This document shows positions 45,401 to 54,337 of a stretch of 64,000 bases of DNA, in pieces. The translations under genes were made by a program, and so were the position numbers. This DNA comes from Nostoc sp. NIES-4103 (GTDB lineage: Bacteria; Cyanobacteriota; Cyanobacteriia; Cyanobacteriales; Nostocaceae): assembly GCF_002368335.1 (NCBI RefSeq), contig NZ_AP018288.1, forward strand, positions 8,235,787-8,299,786, written 5' to 3'. How positions within the stretch are numbered: the first letter of the stretch is position 1; every line of letters starts with the position of its first letter. The notes under the pieces are model-generated. The model was not told where the DNA came from, searched no databases, and saw only the letters and a program-made list of their open reading frames with translations.

Positions 45401-48046
45401 ATATGTGGGTAAGGGAATACGATAAGGTTGTTCATGGGCATAAAATTCTGACCAATCTATTTGGATGCCCTCTACCCAAAGTTGCGAAAGTGTATTGAGC
45501 AAGAAGACCACATCTGATTGTTGATTTTGTGGATGTCTGAGTGAAGAAAGAACTATTTGCTTTTCTACTTTCTGCTTATTAACTAAGGTAGTTAATGTTC
45601 GTCCTGGGCCTAATTCCAAGAGAATTTGCTCTGGCTTTTGCAGCAATTTAGCAATTCCTTCGCTAAAATTCACTGTTTGGCGGAGATGTTTTACCCAATA
45701 TTTTGCGTCTGTTGCTTGTGCTGCGGTTATCCAATTACCTGTGACGTTAGAAACAAAAGAAATTTTTGGGGAATTTAGTTTTATTTTGCTGATAAAATCC
45801 TGAAATGGCTCTAAAATTGAGTCCATCATGTGGGAATGAAAAGCATGAGATGTATGCAGGCGGCGACAATCAATACCTTGTTCAGACAATTGGTTTTGTA
45901 ATCCCTCAACCGCTGCTTCTGTTCCCGAAACCACACACAAATTTGGACTGTTAATTGCAGCTAGGGAAAGTTTTTCATTCAGCAAGGGTTTAATTTTTTG
46001 TTCTGACATTGGTACAGCTAACATTGTCCCTGATGGAAGTTGCTGTATCAATTTGCCGCGAGTAGCTACTAACATGAGTGCGTCTTCTAAGGAGAACACA
46101 CCAGCAATAGTTGCAGCTACATACTCACCAATGCTGTGACCAATCATGGCGTCAGGGTGTATACCCCAAGACATCCATAACTGAGCTAAAGCATACTCAA
46201 TTACAAATAGCGCTGGCTGGGTTATATATGTTTGCTGTAATTGGACAGGAGCAGTTTCTTGTTGTTCTGAATTTGGGTATAGAACGGTACGTAAATCTAT
46301 TTTTAAAAAAGGTGCGAGGAATTCACAGCAGTAGTCTACTTGTTCTCGGAAAATTGGCTCAGTTTGGTACAATTCTCTACCCATGTCCACATACTGAGTA
46401 CCTTGTCCGGGAAACATGAATGCAACTTTTCGTGCAGACTGTTCGGTGTAGCGTGTGCAAATTCGTTGTGGATCTTTTGCTTCTAAAACTTTCACTGCAT
46501 CGTCAAGGTTTTGGCAAACTACTATTCGGCGATGTTCAAAAGCTCTACGACCTATACAGAGAGTGTAAGCAACATCAGCTAAATTTAAGTTCGGGTGCTG
46601 CTTGAGATGTTGAACTAAATTTGTAGTTGCAGTTTCTAGTGCTGATGCTGTTTTAGCAGAGACTACCAATAACTGATATTTTCTCCCCTGCTCGTTTGCT
46701 CCCCTGCTCCCCTGCTCTAAAACTGGGGCTTCTTCCAGAATCACATGAGCATTGGTGCCACCAATACCAAAAGAACTGACTCCTGCATAGCGGGGAGTAC
46801 CATCTGATTTCCATTGTGAAAGCGTGGTATTGACGTAGAAGGGGCTGTTAGCAAAGTCAATTTTGGGGTTAGGTTCTTGAAAATGCAGACTAGGAGGTAT
46901 TTGTTGGTGTTTAAGCGCTAAAACTGTCTTCATTAAACCTGTAACACCAGCAGCAGTATCTAGATGTCCGACATTAGTTTTCACCGAACCAATTGCACAG
47001 GAACCTTTTTTGTCAGTCCTGGCGCGGAAAGCTTGTGTCAGTGCGGCAATTTCAATTGGGTCTCCTAGAACTGTTCCCGTACCGTGAGCTTCTATATAGC
47101 TAATCTTCTCTGGCGAAATTCTAGCTACAGCAAGCGCTTCGGCTATGACTTTGGCTTGACCTTCAATACTGGGAGCAGTGTAGCCAACTTTTGCAGAACC
47201 ATCATTATTAATAGCAGAGGCTTTGACAATAGCATGAATGGTATCTCGATCTGCGATCGCATCTTCTAATCGTTTTAGAACTACAATACCTACACCATTA
47301 CCGCTCACGGTTCCTTGTGCCTTGGCATCAAAAGCACGGCAGTGTCCATCAAAAGACAAAATACTCCCTTGTTGATAAGGGTAGCCAGTTTTGTGCGGCA
47401 CTGAGATGGAAACCCCACCAGCCAAAGCCATATCACTTTCGCCATTGAGTAAGCTTTGGCAGGCGAGATGAACCGCAACTAATGAAGTAGAGCAGGAGGT
47501 TTGCACATTCACACTCGGCCCCTGCAAGTTTAATTTATAAGAAATAAGAGTGGGTAAAAAATCTTGACTATTTGCGATCGCAATTTGCTTACCACCCACT
47601 GATTCTATCAGCTTGCGGTTGGAATAAAGATTTGACAAAAAGTAACTGCTCATGCTGGCACCAGCAAAAACACCAATCCGACCTAAATATGTTTCACTGT
47701 CGTAACCAGCATTTTCCAGAGCATTCCAGGCACACTCAAGCAAGAAACGGTGTTGTGGGTCAGTGATTTCTGCTTCTCTAGGATTAAAGTTAAAAAATGA
47801 CGCGTCAAACAAATCTATATCATCTAATATAGCTCCGGCTTTTACATAATTAGGTTGATTTAACAAACGAGGTTCTACACCTGAATTAATCAACTCTTCA
47901 TCAGAAAAAAAAGTAATTGACTCTACACCGTCTCGCAGATTTTGCCAAAATTCCTCAATATTCTTCGCGCCAGGAAAACAACCTGCCATGCCAATTATGG
48001 CTATTTCATCGAGGCAATCATATGTATTTGAGTTATTCATTTGCAT
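42446..48046 (-). CDS. Type I PKS: KS-AT-ACP-aminotransferase-thioesterase (terminal module)
   Basis: 1866 aa from the ATG at 48046 (TTG at 48067 is less likely). Residues counted from 48046. KS 14-440 with active Cys185 in 'QTSCSTSLVAVHLAC' and both His (EAHGTG, NVGHLD). AT 540-860 with Ser638 in GHSIGEY and HAFH, the malonyl-CoA signature. ACP about 915-990, Ser950 in GVDSLLL. An acidic/Gln-rich linker, then the aminotransferase about 1115-1565 with PLP Lys1398 (TYGKAVAAG). TE about 1585-1860 with Ser1668 in GWSLGS and a late His (GNHYTM). No KR, DH or ER. It would add malonate, transaminate the beta-keto group, and release the chain. The KS-AT linker (46686-46725) contains short repeats. 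Confidence 0.93.
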   Translation of the reverse strand: MQMNNSNTYDCLDEIAIIGMAGCFPGAKNIEEFWQNLRDGVESITFFSDEELINSGVEPRLLNQPNYVKAGAILDDIDLFDASFFNFNPREAEITDPQHRFLLECAWNALENAGYDSETYLGRIGVFAGASMSSYFLSNLYSNRKLIESVGGKQIAIANSQDFLPTLISYKLNLQGPSVNVQTSCSTSLVAVHLACQSLLNGESDMALAGGVSISVPHKTGYPYQQGSILSFDGHCRAFDAKAQGTVSGNGVGIVVLKRLEDAIADRDTIHAIVKASAINNDGSAKVGYTAPSIEGQAKVIAEALAVARISPEKISYIEAHGTGTVLGDPIEIAALTQAFRARTDKKGSCAIGSVKTNVGHLDTAAGVTGLMKTVLALKHQQIPPSLHFQEPNPKIDFANSPFYVNTTLSQWKSDGTPRYAGVSSFGIGGTNAHVILEEAPVLEQGSRGANEQGRKYQLLVVSAKTASALETATTNLVQHLKQHPNLNLADVAYTLCIGRRAFEHRRIVVCQNLDDAVKVLEAKDPQRICTRYTEQSARKVAFMFPGQGTQYVDMGRELYQTEPIFREQVDYCCEFLAPFLKIDLRTVLYPNSEQQETAPVQLQQTYITQPALFVIEYALAQLWMSWGIHPDAMIGHSIGEYVAATIAGVFSLEDALMLVATRGKLIQQLPSGTMLAVPMSEQKIKPLLNEKLSLAAINSPNLCVVSGTEAAVEGLQNQLSEQGIDCRRLHTSHAFHSHMMDSILEPFQDFISKIKLNSPKISFVSNVTGNWITAAQATDAKYWVKHLRQTVNFSEGIAKLLQKPEQILLELGPGRTLTTLVNKQKVEKQIVLSSLRHPQNQQSDVVFLLNTLSQLWVEGIQIDWSEFYAHEQPYRIPLPTYPLERKRYWVEPLINSEKEISVSQPKLINETSQYNKALSILKDIFSNSIGVKSSKININTPFLEMGVDSLLLLQINRAIQEQLGVQIPFHMFLEDDLTIDYLANYIAKDETQEELVVTSPQEPIPNVTPLSIPNSFTQTLNQQEEQPVNSNIEQIILQHLQVMSKLVDLLPQKGSSNQILSSSVHQSGQFPQVSTNQKKNFTSTSPKLEPDNQQKNQKNTPTFPANQKESIALLTPHQQKHLDALITRFITKTQESKRLSQDYRSYHANSRAVTGFFPDIKEMIYPIHGQRGEGARLWDVDGNEYVDISMGFGTLLFGHSPSFVIEALQQQIQHGILHGPQSRLAGEVAKLICELTGAERAALCNTGSEAVMGAIRLARTVTGRSKIALFAGSYHGNLDEVLIKGVMTADDKLSSVPKALGIPQYMAENAIILNYGAPESLDIIQAHAHELAAVLVEPIQSSRPDLQPQEFLYQLRQLTQETGIVLIFDEVITGFRMHPGGIQGLWGIQADITTYGKAVAAGMPIGVIAGKAAFMDALDGGMWNYGDQSYPQGKTTFFAGTFFKHPLAMAAAWAALNHIKIYGSKLQEELTQKTTKFAKTLNNFFEEQQVPIRVVNFGSLFRFTFQNNSVLSNLFYYYLLEKGVYVWEGRTLYLSTAHTEEDIEYVLKAVKESVVEMQAGEFLPLTPISTSSPTKFSQKELEASLVTIQPQGSKRPLFFIHPIGGNVFCYKELSRCLGSEQPFYGLQAPSLFGECEPYTRIEDMAAHYIAAMRTVQPKGPYYLGGWSLGSFIAFEMAQQLQKQGHQVPLLMLLDNVAPNSHNQPIIAQQNDQSRILASFAYDLASSAGKTISVSYEYFQQMQYDEQLNYVFEQLRIANLIPANFSFDNFCLFLKVYQSNLQASWNYVAQVYSNRMILLRASDSNEGFNYPNDPSWGWSQLSSEPVEIHTIPGNHYTMLAKPHVHVLAEHLNTYLNHAEYGLIVKS
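46686..46725. repeat. Short repeat inside the KS-AT linker of the terminal PKS
   Basis: ctcccctgctc units, in frame, encode the linker EQGSRGANEQG right after the KS end (AHVILEEAP). The same unit type is found as intergenic repeats in Nostocales. The equivalent linker of the other PKS carries a different repeat (60948-60978). Confidence 0.75.
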
Positions 48047-48173
48047 AAGTAGGTCGGTGCGAATCAAGTTAACTAATGAAGGTTGTTAGTTGTTAGTTGT
48101 TATTTGTCAGTTGTCATTAGTAAGATTATCAGGCATACTGAGGTTTAACATAGTCATATTTATTTCTGCTCAC

Positions 48174-51100
48174 TTAATTACTTGTTGCTCGATGTTCTTG
48201 TCTAAGTTGCCTACGTTGTTTCCTAGATTCTCTCTGGTTATCGCCTAGTTCATGGGTTGATAAATCAGGCTGTTTGTCTGGCTCTTGAGTTAAATAATTG
48301 GCAAATTTACTAATAGTTGGATATTGAAACAAATCAAGCATTGATATATCTCTATTTAATGCTTTTTGCAGTTTGCTATGAACCTGAACCATTAGTAATG
48401 AGTGACCGCCGATATCAAAGAAATTGTGATGAATACCTACTTTTTCTACACGCAATAATTCTTGCCATATATTTGTAATAATTTGCTCAAGCTCAGATTG
48501 AGGAGCCACGTAGGTTTCTTCTAAATCAAGTTGTGCTTGTTCAGGTAAAGCTCGATAGTCCACTTTACCGTTGGGCGTGAGTGGCAAAGCATCTAACTTG
48601 ATAAAAGCCCCAGGCACCATATATTCAGGCAGTTTTTCTAATAAATAATGGCGTAGTTCACTAATAGAAGGGCCTGGTTTTTGACTAACCACAAGATAAG
48701 CAACTAAACGCTTTTCATTATCTACATCCTCGCGGGCTATAACTACAACTTCCTTCACTTGTGGATGTTGATCTAGTGTTGCTTCAATTTCTCCTAATTC
48801 AATGCGAAAGCCGCGAATTTTAACTTGATTGTCGATACGTCCGAGAAATTCAAGAGTTCCATCTGGACGATAGCGAGCTAAGTCACCTGTTCTATAAAGA
48901 CGTTCTCCAGGTTTGTTGCTGAATGGGTTGGGGATAAACTTCTGTGCAGTCAATTCCGGTCGATTTAAGTAACCGCGAGCGAGTCCTAAACCAGCTATAT
49001 ACAATTCACCAACTACACCAATAGGTACTGGTTGCCAGTGTTTATCTAATACATAAAGTTGGGTGTTAGCGATAGGTTTACCAATAGGAATTGACCCTGA
49101 ATCACGTTGACTATTTGGCACTTGATAAACACAACAACCAACTACGGTTTCTGTAGGGCCGTATTCATTAATTAGTATTGTGTCGGGGGCAAAATCTTGC
49201 CAAAACGCTAACTTTTCAGCTAATAAATTTTCGCCACCGATAATAAAAGCTCGTGTACGATTTGCTATTTCTTCAGGTGATAATTGTCCTTTGAGCAAAT
49301 CTAAGTGAGAAGGTGTAATCTTGACTAAACTTAAGTTATGGCTGCGGCGTAAAGCAGAAGAAAGTGCTTCAATTCCTTGGTTTTCTGGCAAAAGTTCTAC
49401 TTGACGACCTACGAGTAAGGGTGAAAACAGACTTGTAACTGTCAGGTCAAAGCCAAGAGGTGAGTGAACTAATGTTCCTGTTCCTTGGTGAACAGTATAC
49501 GCCTGGGTACACCAACTCAGGTAATTAATTAATCCTTGATGAGTAATTAAGGTTCCTTTGGGTTTACCAGTTGAGCCGGAGGTATAAATAACGTAGGCTA
49601 AGTTTTGAGAAGTTGTTTGAGTGACAAGATTTTCTGTTTTTTCTTGAGCGATAACTGACCAGTCGCTATCAATGCAAAGTAGTTGCACTTGATCTGTGAC
49701 TAAACCAGTGGCTAGATGTTGTTGCGTCAATACTATGGGTGTATTGGTATCAGCAATGATATAAGCTTGACGTTCTGCTGGATAAGAAGGGTCTAAAGGT
49801 ACGTAAGCTGCACCAGCTTTGAGGATACCTAATAAACCGATGACCATCCAGAGCGATCGCTCTACACAAATTCCCACTAATACATCTGGCCCTACACCCA
49901 ATTTTTGCAGATAATGAGCTAATTGATTAGCACGGGTATTTAATTCAGTATAAGTCAGTTGCTGGTCTTGAAATACAACAGCAATATTGTCTGGTGTGGA
50001 ATTGCACTGTTGTTCAAACCAGTGGTGAATGCACTCGTATTGTAGTTCTGTGGTTTGAGTATTATTGAAATCGCTTAAAATTTGTTGGCGATCGCGATCG
50101 CTGAGAATATTTAATTGTGAGATTGTCGCAGAGGGGTTTTCAATGGCACTGATTAACAATGTTTGCCATTGACTCGCTAAACGTTGAATATCTGCTTGAG
50201 AAAACAGGTTAGCATCATAGTGGAACTCTGCGTTAACGGTTTGGTTAAGGGTGCAATTACAAGCTAGTTTTACTTTAAACCGGTCAACGCAAGCATATTT
50301 TTGATAAATAGTAAATATTACGTCACCAGCATGATATTGACTTGCAGCTTCTTCAAAGTCAAAACAGAATGGGAAAAATGGCTGTTCTGTATTATCTTGG
50401 TTAGTTTGGGCAATTTGTTCCCAGGCGAAATTCTCTTGCCATTCTGTTAATTCAGTTGTAGAAGTGCTAAGTTTAATTAAGATATCATGGAAGCGATCGC
50501 TTTGGCTTAATTCACAGCTAAGAGGTAAATATTTAGCCAATAGACCTATTGCTGCTTTTAGTTCTTCATAATTACGACCATCACAACCTAGACCAATTAT
50601 TGGCTTTGATTTGTCGGTAAGCCGCCAAAGTAAAATCAACCAACAAGCTAGAAAGAATACACTTGTTGAACATTGATAAATTTGAACAATATCCTCTATT
50701 TTATTTAATAGGTCAGTGGGGGTTGACAACTTCACAAATTGAGGTTTAAATTCTTCCTCTTGCAAAAGCTGATTTTCAAAAGATAATTTAAAACTGTCAA
50801 TATTAGAAATATTTAGTTGTTGCCAATACTTTCTTCTTGCAAGTGTCTCCTCTGCTTCCAGTAGTTCATTTTGCCATGCAGAAATATCGGCATATTGCAA
50901 CTGTTCATCAGTCAAATCTTCACCGAGTTGGTAAGCCCTATAGCAACAGCTAATTTCAGCTAATAAATTATTTAATGATGCTGTGTCAGCGCACATAGCA
51001 GGCAAATTTACCAGTAGAATATGCTTGTGAGTTGACAGCTTTATCAAGGTTGTATGTAATAAAGAGCTTTTTTCCCAGTTAAGGTTTTGCTGGCTGAATT

Positions 51101-51395
51101 CTTGCAAAATGTTATCAATATTATCTCCTAAAAAAGTGAATTCATTCCAAGATAAAGAAACATTATCTTCCACAACTTGAATAGGAATTTTTAGACCCTT
51201 TGTTTTATAGAAATTAGTACGTAGTATTTCATTTCTATCAATAACTTTGTGTAAAGCTGCTTTTAAGATATTAACTTTTAAATTACCTTCAATGAGAATA
51301 GCACAGTTAGTCAAGTAAGCTGAGCTATTTTGTTGTAATAACCAAAGATGTTTTTGTTGTGGAGACAGTTGAAATCCCTGTATTTGCTGAGGCAT
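48174..51395 (-). CDS. NRPS module: degenerate condensation-A(Asn-like)-PCP
   Basis: 1073 aa. Residues 8-430 are a condensation-superfamily domain, but the HHxxxDG site reads P132-A133-M-C-A-D137: both His are gone and only the Asp remains. Adenylation domain about 455-960. Specificity residues read by eye against GrsA: D-L-T-K-I-G-E-V-G-K, which matches known Asn-activating domains (Asp domains have His at the seventh place). PCP about 975-1045 with Ser in 'GGHSLLMVQ'. A basic tail ends the chain. The gene lies 15 bp after the TauD/SyrP-type hydroxylase. Lacking catalytic His, this domain probably cannot form the peptide bond itself; the free condensation domain at 52433-54004 could do so, and the dead domain could dock the hydroxylase. 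Confidence 0.92.
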   Translation of the reverse strand: MPQQIQGFQLSPQQKHLWLLQQNSSAYLTNCAILIEGNLKVNILKAALHKVIDRNEILRTNFYKTKGLKIPIQVVEDNVSLSWNEFTFLGDNIDNILQEFSQQNLNWEKSSLLHTTLIKLSTHKHILLVNLPAMCADTASLNNLLAEISCCYRAYQLGEDLTDEQLQYADISAWQNELLEAEETLARRKYWQQLNISNIDSFKLSFENQLLQEEEFKPQFVKLSTPTDLLNKIEDIVQIYQCSTSVFFLACWLILLWRLTDKSKPIIGLGCDGRNYEELKAAIGLLAKYLPLSCELSQSDRFHDILIKLSTSTTELTEWQENFAWEQIAQTNQDNTEQPFFPFCFDFEEAASQYHAGDVIFTIYQKYACVDRFKVKLACNCTLNQTVNAEFHYDANLFSQADIQRLASQWQTLLISAIENPSATISQLNILSDRDRQQILSDFNNTQTTELQYECIHHWFEQQCNSTPDNIAVVFQDQQLTYTELNTRANQLAHYLQKLGVGPDVLVGICVERSLWMVIGLLGILKAGAAYVPLDPSYPAERQAYIIADTNTPIVLTQQHLATGLVTDQVQLLCIDSDWSVIAQEKTENLVTQTTSQNLAYVIYTSGSTGKPKGTLITHQGLINYLSWCTQAYTVHQGTGTLVHSPLGFDLTVTSLFSPLLVGRQVELLPENQGIEALSSALRRSHNLSLVKITPSHLDLLKGQLSPEEIANRTRAFIIGGENLLAEKLAFWQDFAPDTILINEYGPTETVVGCCVYQVPNSQRDSGSIPIGKPIANTQLYVLDKHWQPVPIGVVGELYIAGLGLARGYLNRPELTAQKFIPNPFSNKPGERLYRTGDLARYRPDGTLEFLGRIDNQVKIRGFRIELGEIEATLDQHPQVKEVVVIAREDVDNEKRLVAYLVVSQKPGPSISELRHYLLEKLPEYMVPGAFIKLDALPLTPNGKVDYRALPEQAQLDLEETYVAPQSELEQIITNIWQELLRVEKVGIHHNFFDIGGHSLLMVQVHSKLQKALNRDISMLDLFQYPTISKFANYLTQEPDKQPDLSTHELGDNQRESRKQRRQLRQEHRATSN

Positions 51396-51410
51396 TTTAA
51401 TTTACTACCT

Positions 51411-52436
51411 TTAATTATTAATATCTGCAAAGCTTGTCATTTCGCCCATAGCTACTAATAACTGTCTTTCGCCAATAAATGGATTACGTGCATGAGCAGT
51501 CAACAAGTTATCTAGTAGTAATATATCTCCTTGTTGCCAGGGAAAGGTTACTTCTAACTCTTGGTAAATTTTACAAATTTCTGCCATCACTGAATCTTCT
51601 ATTAGAGTACCATCACCGTAATAGCAATTCCGTGGCAAATCTTCTTGTGAAAATGATGATAAAAACGACTCTCTTGTTTGAGAATCCAAGCAAGCTGGAT
51701 GCCAATGTTGAGCCTGATTAAACCAGGATATTTCACCTGTTTGAGGATGTTTCGCTACTGCCTGGCGGACAGAAATAGTTCTTAAAGTTCCGTCTTGCTT
51801 CCATTGAAAATTCACAAAGTTTTGTTGACAAATAGCTTCAACTTCTCCCCTATTTTGAGTTTGAAAAACTGTTTCCCAATTTAGCCCTAAACCATTACCA
51901 TAATTACGGACATACATAACTTCTTTTTCAATAAACTTTTCCCTAATTTTAGGGTTTATGCGCTGAAAAACTTGGCGGCTATCAACAATTGGAGTTTCTC
52001 CGCCCTGCTGTGCTGGTTGACGACACCCAAACAAAATCTTTTTTGGCCAACGGTGATTGAAGGAATTTTCATTGTGCCATAATAGCTTTCTATCAGCAGG
52101 ATAAAAAACTGGGGTATAAACATTACCGCTGACACTGTTACGGGGATGTTCACCATTTTCGTTAAAAAGCTCTGAGCAAATTGCTAAACCAAAACGTTCA
52201 AATTTTGGTGCTGTAGTAATATTAAATCCTCGAAATAGTATTGCTCCATATTGTAGGAGATTTTCTTCTATAAATTTTCGATTAGCATCAGCCCAATCAG
52301 TAAGGTCAATATCATTAATATATGGCTTAATTACAAATGGAAGAGCCTTTCCATTGATGAAATGATCTGATTGTATTAATTCGTCTTCTAGAAGATTAAC
52401 TACTCGGCGTTTGATATTTTTTTCCAATTTTTTCAT
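51411..52436 (-). CDS. TauD/SyrP-like Fe(II)/2-oxoglutarate hydroxylase
   Basis: 341 aa. TauD/clavaminate-synthase fold with metal ligands H121-N-E123 (LLWHNENSF) and H315 (LLTAHARNPF), and a C-terminal Arg (GERQLL) for 2-oxoglutarate. The HxE form (not HxD) and the 'GAILFRGFN' start fit the SyrP/AsnO group, which hydroxylate Asp or Asn at the beta carbon, either free or tethered to a carrier protein. The ATG overlaps the stop of the condensation-domain gene (ATGA). The next gene activates an Asn-like residue, so beta-hydroxy-Asn formation is the favoured inference. Confidence 0.9.
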   Translation of the reverse strand: MKKLEKNIKRRVVNLLEDELIQSDHFINGKALPFVIKPYINDIDLTDWADANRKFIEENLLQYGAILFRGFNITTAPKFERFGLAICSELFNENGEHPRNSVSGNVYTPVFYPADRKLLWHNENSFNHRWPKKILFGCRQPAQQGGETPIVDSRQVFQRINPKIREKFIEKEVMYVRNYGNGLGLNWETVFQTQNRGEVEAICQQNFVNFQWKQDGTLRTISVRQAVAKHPQTGEISWFNQAQHWHPACLDSQTRESFLSSFSQEDLPRNCYYGDGTLIEDSVMAEICKIYQELEVTFPWQQGDILLLDNLLTAHARNPFIGERQLLVAMGEMTSFADINN

Positions 52437-54004
52437 TTGGCATTCTCCGCTTCAGTTGTAGTATTAATAACCTGCCGCCTTACTTTTTTTAATTTCAGTT
52501 TATATCCATCCTTTGTCTTTTTATTGTGCATAATTTCTTGTTGCTGCTCTGCTGTTGTTAATAATTCAATTAATTCGTTTAATTTTACTGTTGGCTTGGC
52601 TACAACTTGATTTAAAACTGTTTCAAAATGTTTTAGCATTCGAGCTATGGTAGTACCATAGAATAAGTCTGTGTTGTACTCCAATGCTGCGACTATTCCT
52701 TGTTCTGTTTCTGCTATTTCCCAAAGTAAATCAAGTTGGGTTGTTTTCTTTTCAAAATCTAAGGGTTCGATAGTCAAATTTGAAAGCTGTAAAGATGGAG
52801 TTTGAGTATTTTCTAAAATTAACTTTACTTGAAATAAAGGTGAACGAGCCATATGCCGCACTGGGTTGAGAGCATCTACGAGCTTGTCAAAGGGTAAATC
52901 TTGGTGAGCATAGGCATCTAAAGTTACCTCACGAACTCGTTCAAGTAACTCGCGAAACGAGGGGTTACCTGACAAATTAGTACGTAAAACAAGTTGGTTA
53001 ACAAAAAAGCCAATTAATTCTCTTATTTCCGGTTGGTTGCGGTTAGCAATATCAGTACCTATAACTATGTCTTCTTGCCCTGTATACCAGTAAAGTAGTG
53101 TTTTAAATCCTGCCAGCAGGATCATGAATAGCGTAATACCTTCTCGTTGATACAAAGCTTTCAACTGTTCCGAGAAAGTTTTAGACAAAACAATAGATTG
53201 CCTAGCACCGTTAAAAGTTTGTACTGTCGGGCGTGGCATATCTGTAGGCAATTCGAGTACAGGAAGTTGACCACCTAATTGTTGCTTCCAGTAAGCAAGT
53301 TGAGCCTCAAGTTGCTCTCTTTGCAACCATTGACGCTGCCAAACCGCAAAGTCTGCATACTGAATTGGTAGTTCAGGAAGTGGTAAGGAATAACCGCGAG
53401 AAAAGTTTTCATAAAGGGTTGTAATCTCGCCGATTAATACACCTATCGACCAAGCATCAGCAGCTATATGGTGCATTGATAACAATAAAATATGCTCTGT
53501 TTGGCTCAGTTGCAGTAAAGTAACTCGCAGTAAGCAATCTTTAGTTAAATCAAAAGATTGTTGAGTTTCTTGATTAGCCAAATGTAGAACTTCAGCTTCC
53601 CTTTTGTCTAGAGGTAATTCTTGTAAATTTACTACTTGTAAGGTAAATACAGAGGCAGGAGAAATGACCTGAAGCGGTTGTCCATCAACGATGGTAAATG
53701 TAGTGCGTAAAGCTTCGTGACGCTTGACAATTTCTTGAAAACTTTGTTCCAGCGCTGCCACATTTAACTTACCTGACAAGCGCATAAACTGACAGATATT
53801 AAATGCTGGGTTGCCAGGTTCTAATTGGTCAAGGAACCATAAGCGCTGCTGGGCAAATGAAAGGGGGAAAGTGTTTGACTCTCGATTTTGGGGAATTATT
53901 GGCGTTTTTGATAAAACATCTCCTTTTTTTTGGTTCAATTTTTGTGCAAGCAGTTTCAATTTCTCTGGGGAGAGACTAGCAATTCTCTGAGAAAGATCAC
54001 TCAT
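52433..54004 (-). CDS. Free-standing NRPS condensation domain
   Basis: 523 aa from the ATG at 54004 (a GTG two codons upstream is possible). A short helical lead (LSPEKLKLLAQKL) resembles NRPS linkers. The core has 'PLSFAQQRLWFLDQLEPGN', the active site H178-H179-x3-D183 (HHIAADAWS), 'YADFAVWQRQW' and 'VIGTDIANRNQPEIRELIGF'. Only the Gly of HHxxxDG is changed to Ala; the catalytic His is intact. No adenylation or carrier domain is attached. It overlaps the hydroxylase gene by 4 bp. It probably supplies condensation in trans to the NRPS whose own domain is degenerate. Confidence 0.92.
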   Translation of the reverse strand: MSDLSQRIASLSPEKLKLLAQKLNQKKGDVLSKTPIIPQNRESNTFPLSFAQQRLWFLDQLEPGNPAFNICQFMRLSGKLNVAALEQSFQEIVKRHEALRTTFTIVDGQPLQVISPASVFTLQVVNLQELPLDKREAEVLHLANQETQQSFDLTKDCLLRVTLLQLSQTEHILLLSMHHIAADAWSIGVLIGEITTLYENFSRGYSLPLPELPIQYADFAVWQRQWLQREQLEAQLAYWKQQLGGQLPVLELPTDMPRPTVQTFNGARQSIVLSKTFSEQLKALYQREGITLFMILLAGFKTLLYWYTGQEDIVIGTDIANRNQPEIRELIGFFVNQLVLRTNLSGNPSFRELLERVREVTLDAYAHQDLPFDKLVDALNPVRHMARSPLFQVKLILENTQTPSLQLSNLTIEPLDFEKKTTQLDLLWEIAETEQGIVAALEYNTDLFYGTTIARMLKHFETVLNQVVAKPTVKLNELIELLTTAEQQQEIMHNKKTKDGYKLKLKKVRRQVINTTTEAENAK

Positions 54005-54124
54005 TTTCACATAACCTAAACAACATATATTGTGGGAAATGGGTTATAAACAAAAAGAATATACGAAGGAAGCGCCACATACCTACGGACTTCTTTCTAA
54101 TTCAAAATTTGCATTTGTATTAAG

Positions 54125-54274
54125 TTAGGGAGGCTGGGAAACAAATGGTTCTGGTGTGAAGTCTGGTGTAAATAAAACTATTTTTTTACGACCATAAATT
54201 AACGCTATCCATGTAATGGTGGCAATAGTCAACCCAATCATGTTGGGTAAAGAAAGAGGAAATAGCATAGTCAT
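54125..54274 (-). pseudogene. Remnant of a JmjC/cupin hydroxylase (core fragment)
   Basis: A 49-codon frame starting MTMLFPLSLPNMIGL. Its segment 'TWIALIYGRKKIVLFTP' matches 'AAWLALISGRKKIIFFSP' of the intact JmjC gene just upstream, including codon-level similarity around gg-cg-aaaaaa. The preceding IGL also aligns, but the HxD metal ligands are missing (three residues deleted). It is the decayed middle of a second hydroxylase copy, possibly still expressed as a small membrane peptide. Confidence 0.7.
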
Positions 54275-54337
54275 ACTCCAGCTCAATTAATTACTTAAAT
54301 ATTGTAATATTCGCCACCATTTTAATTTTAATTGTAC

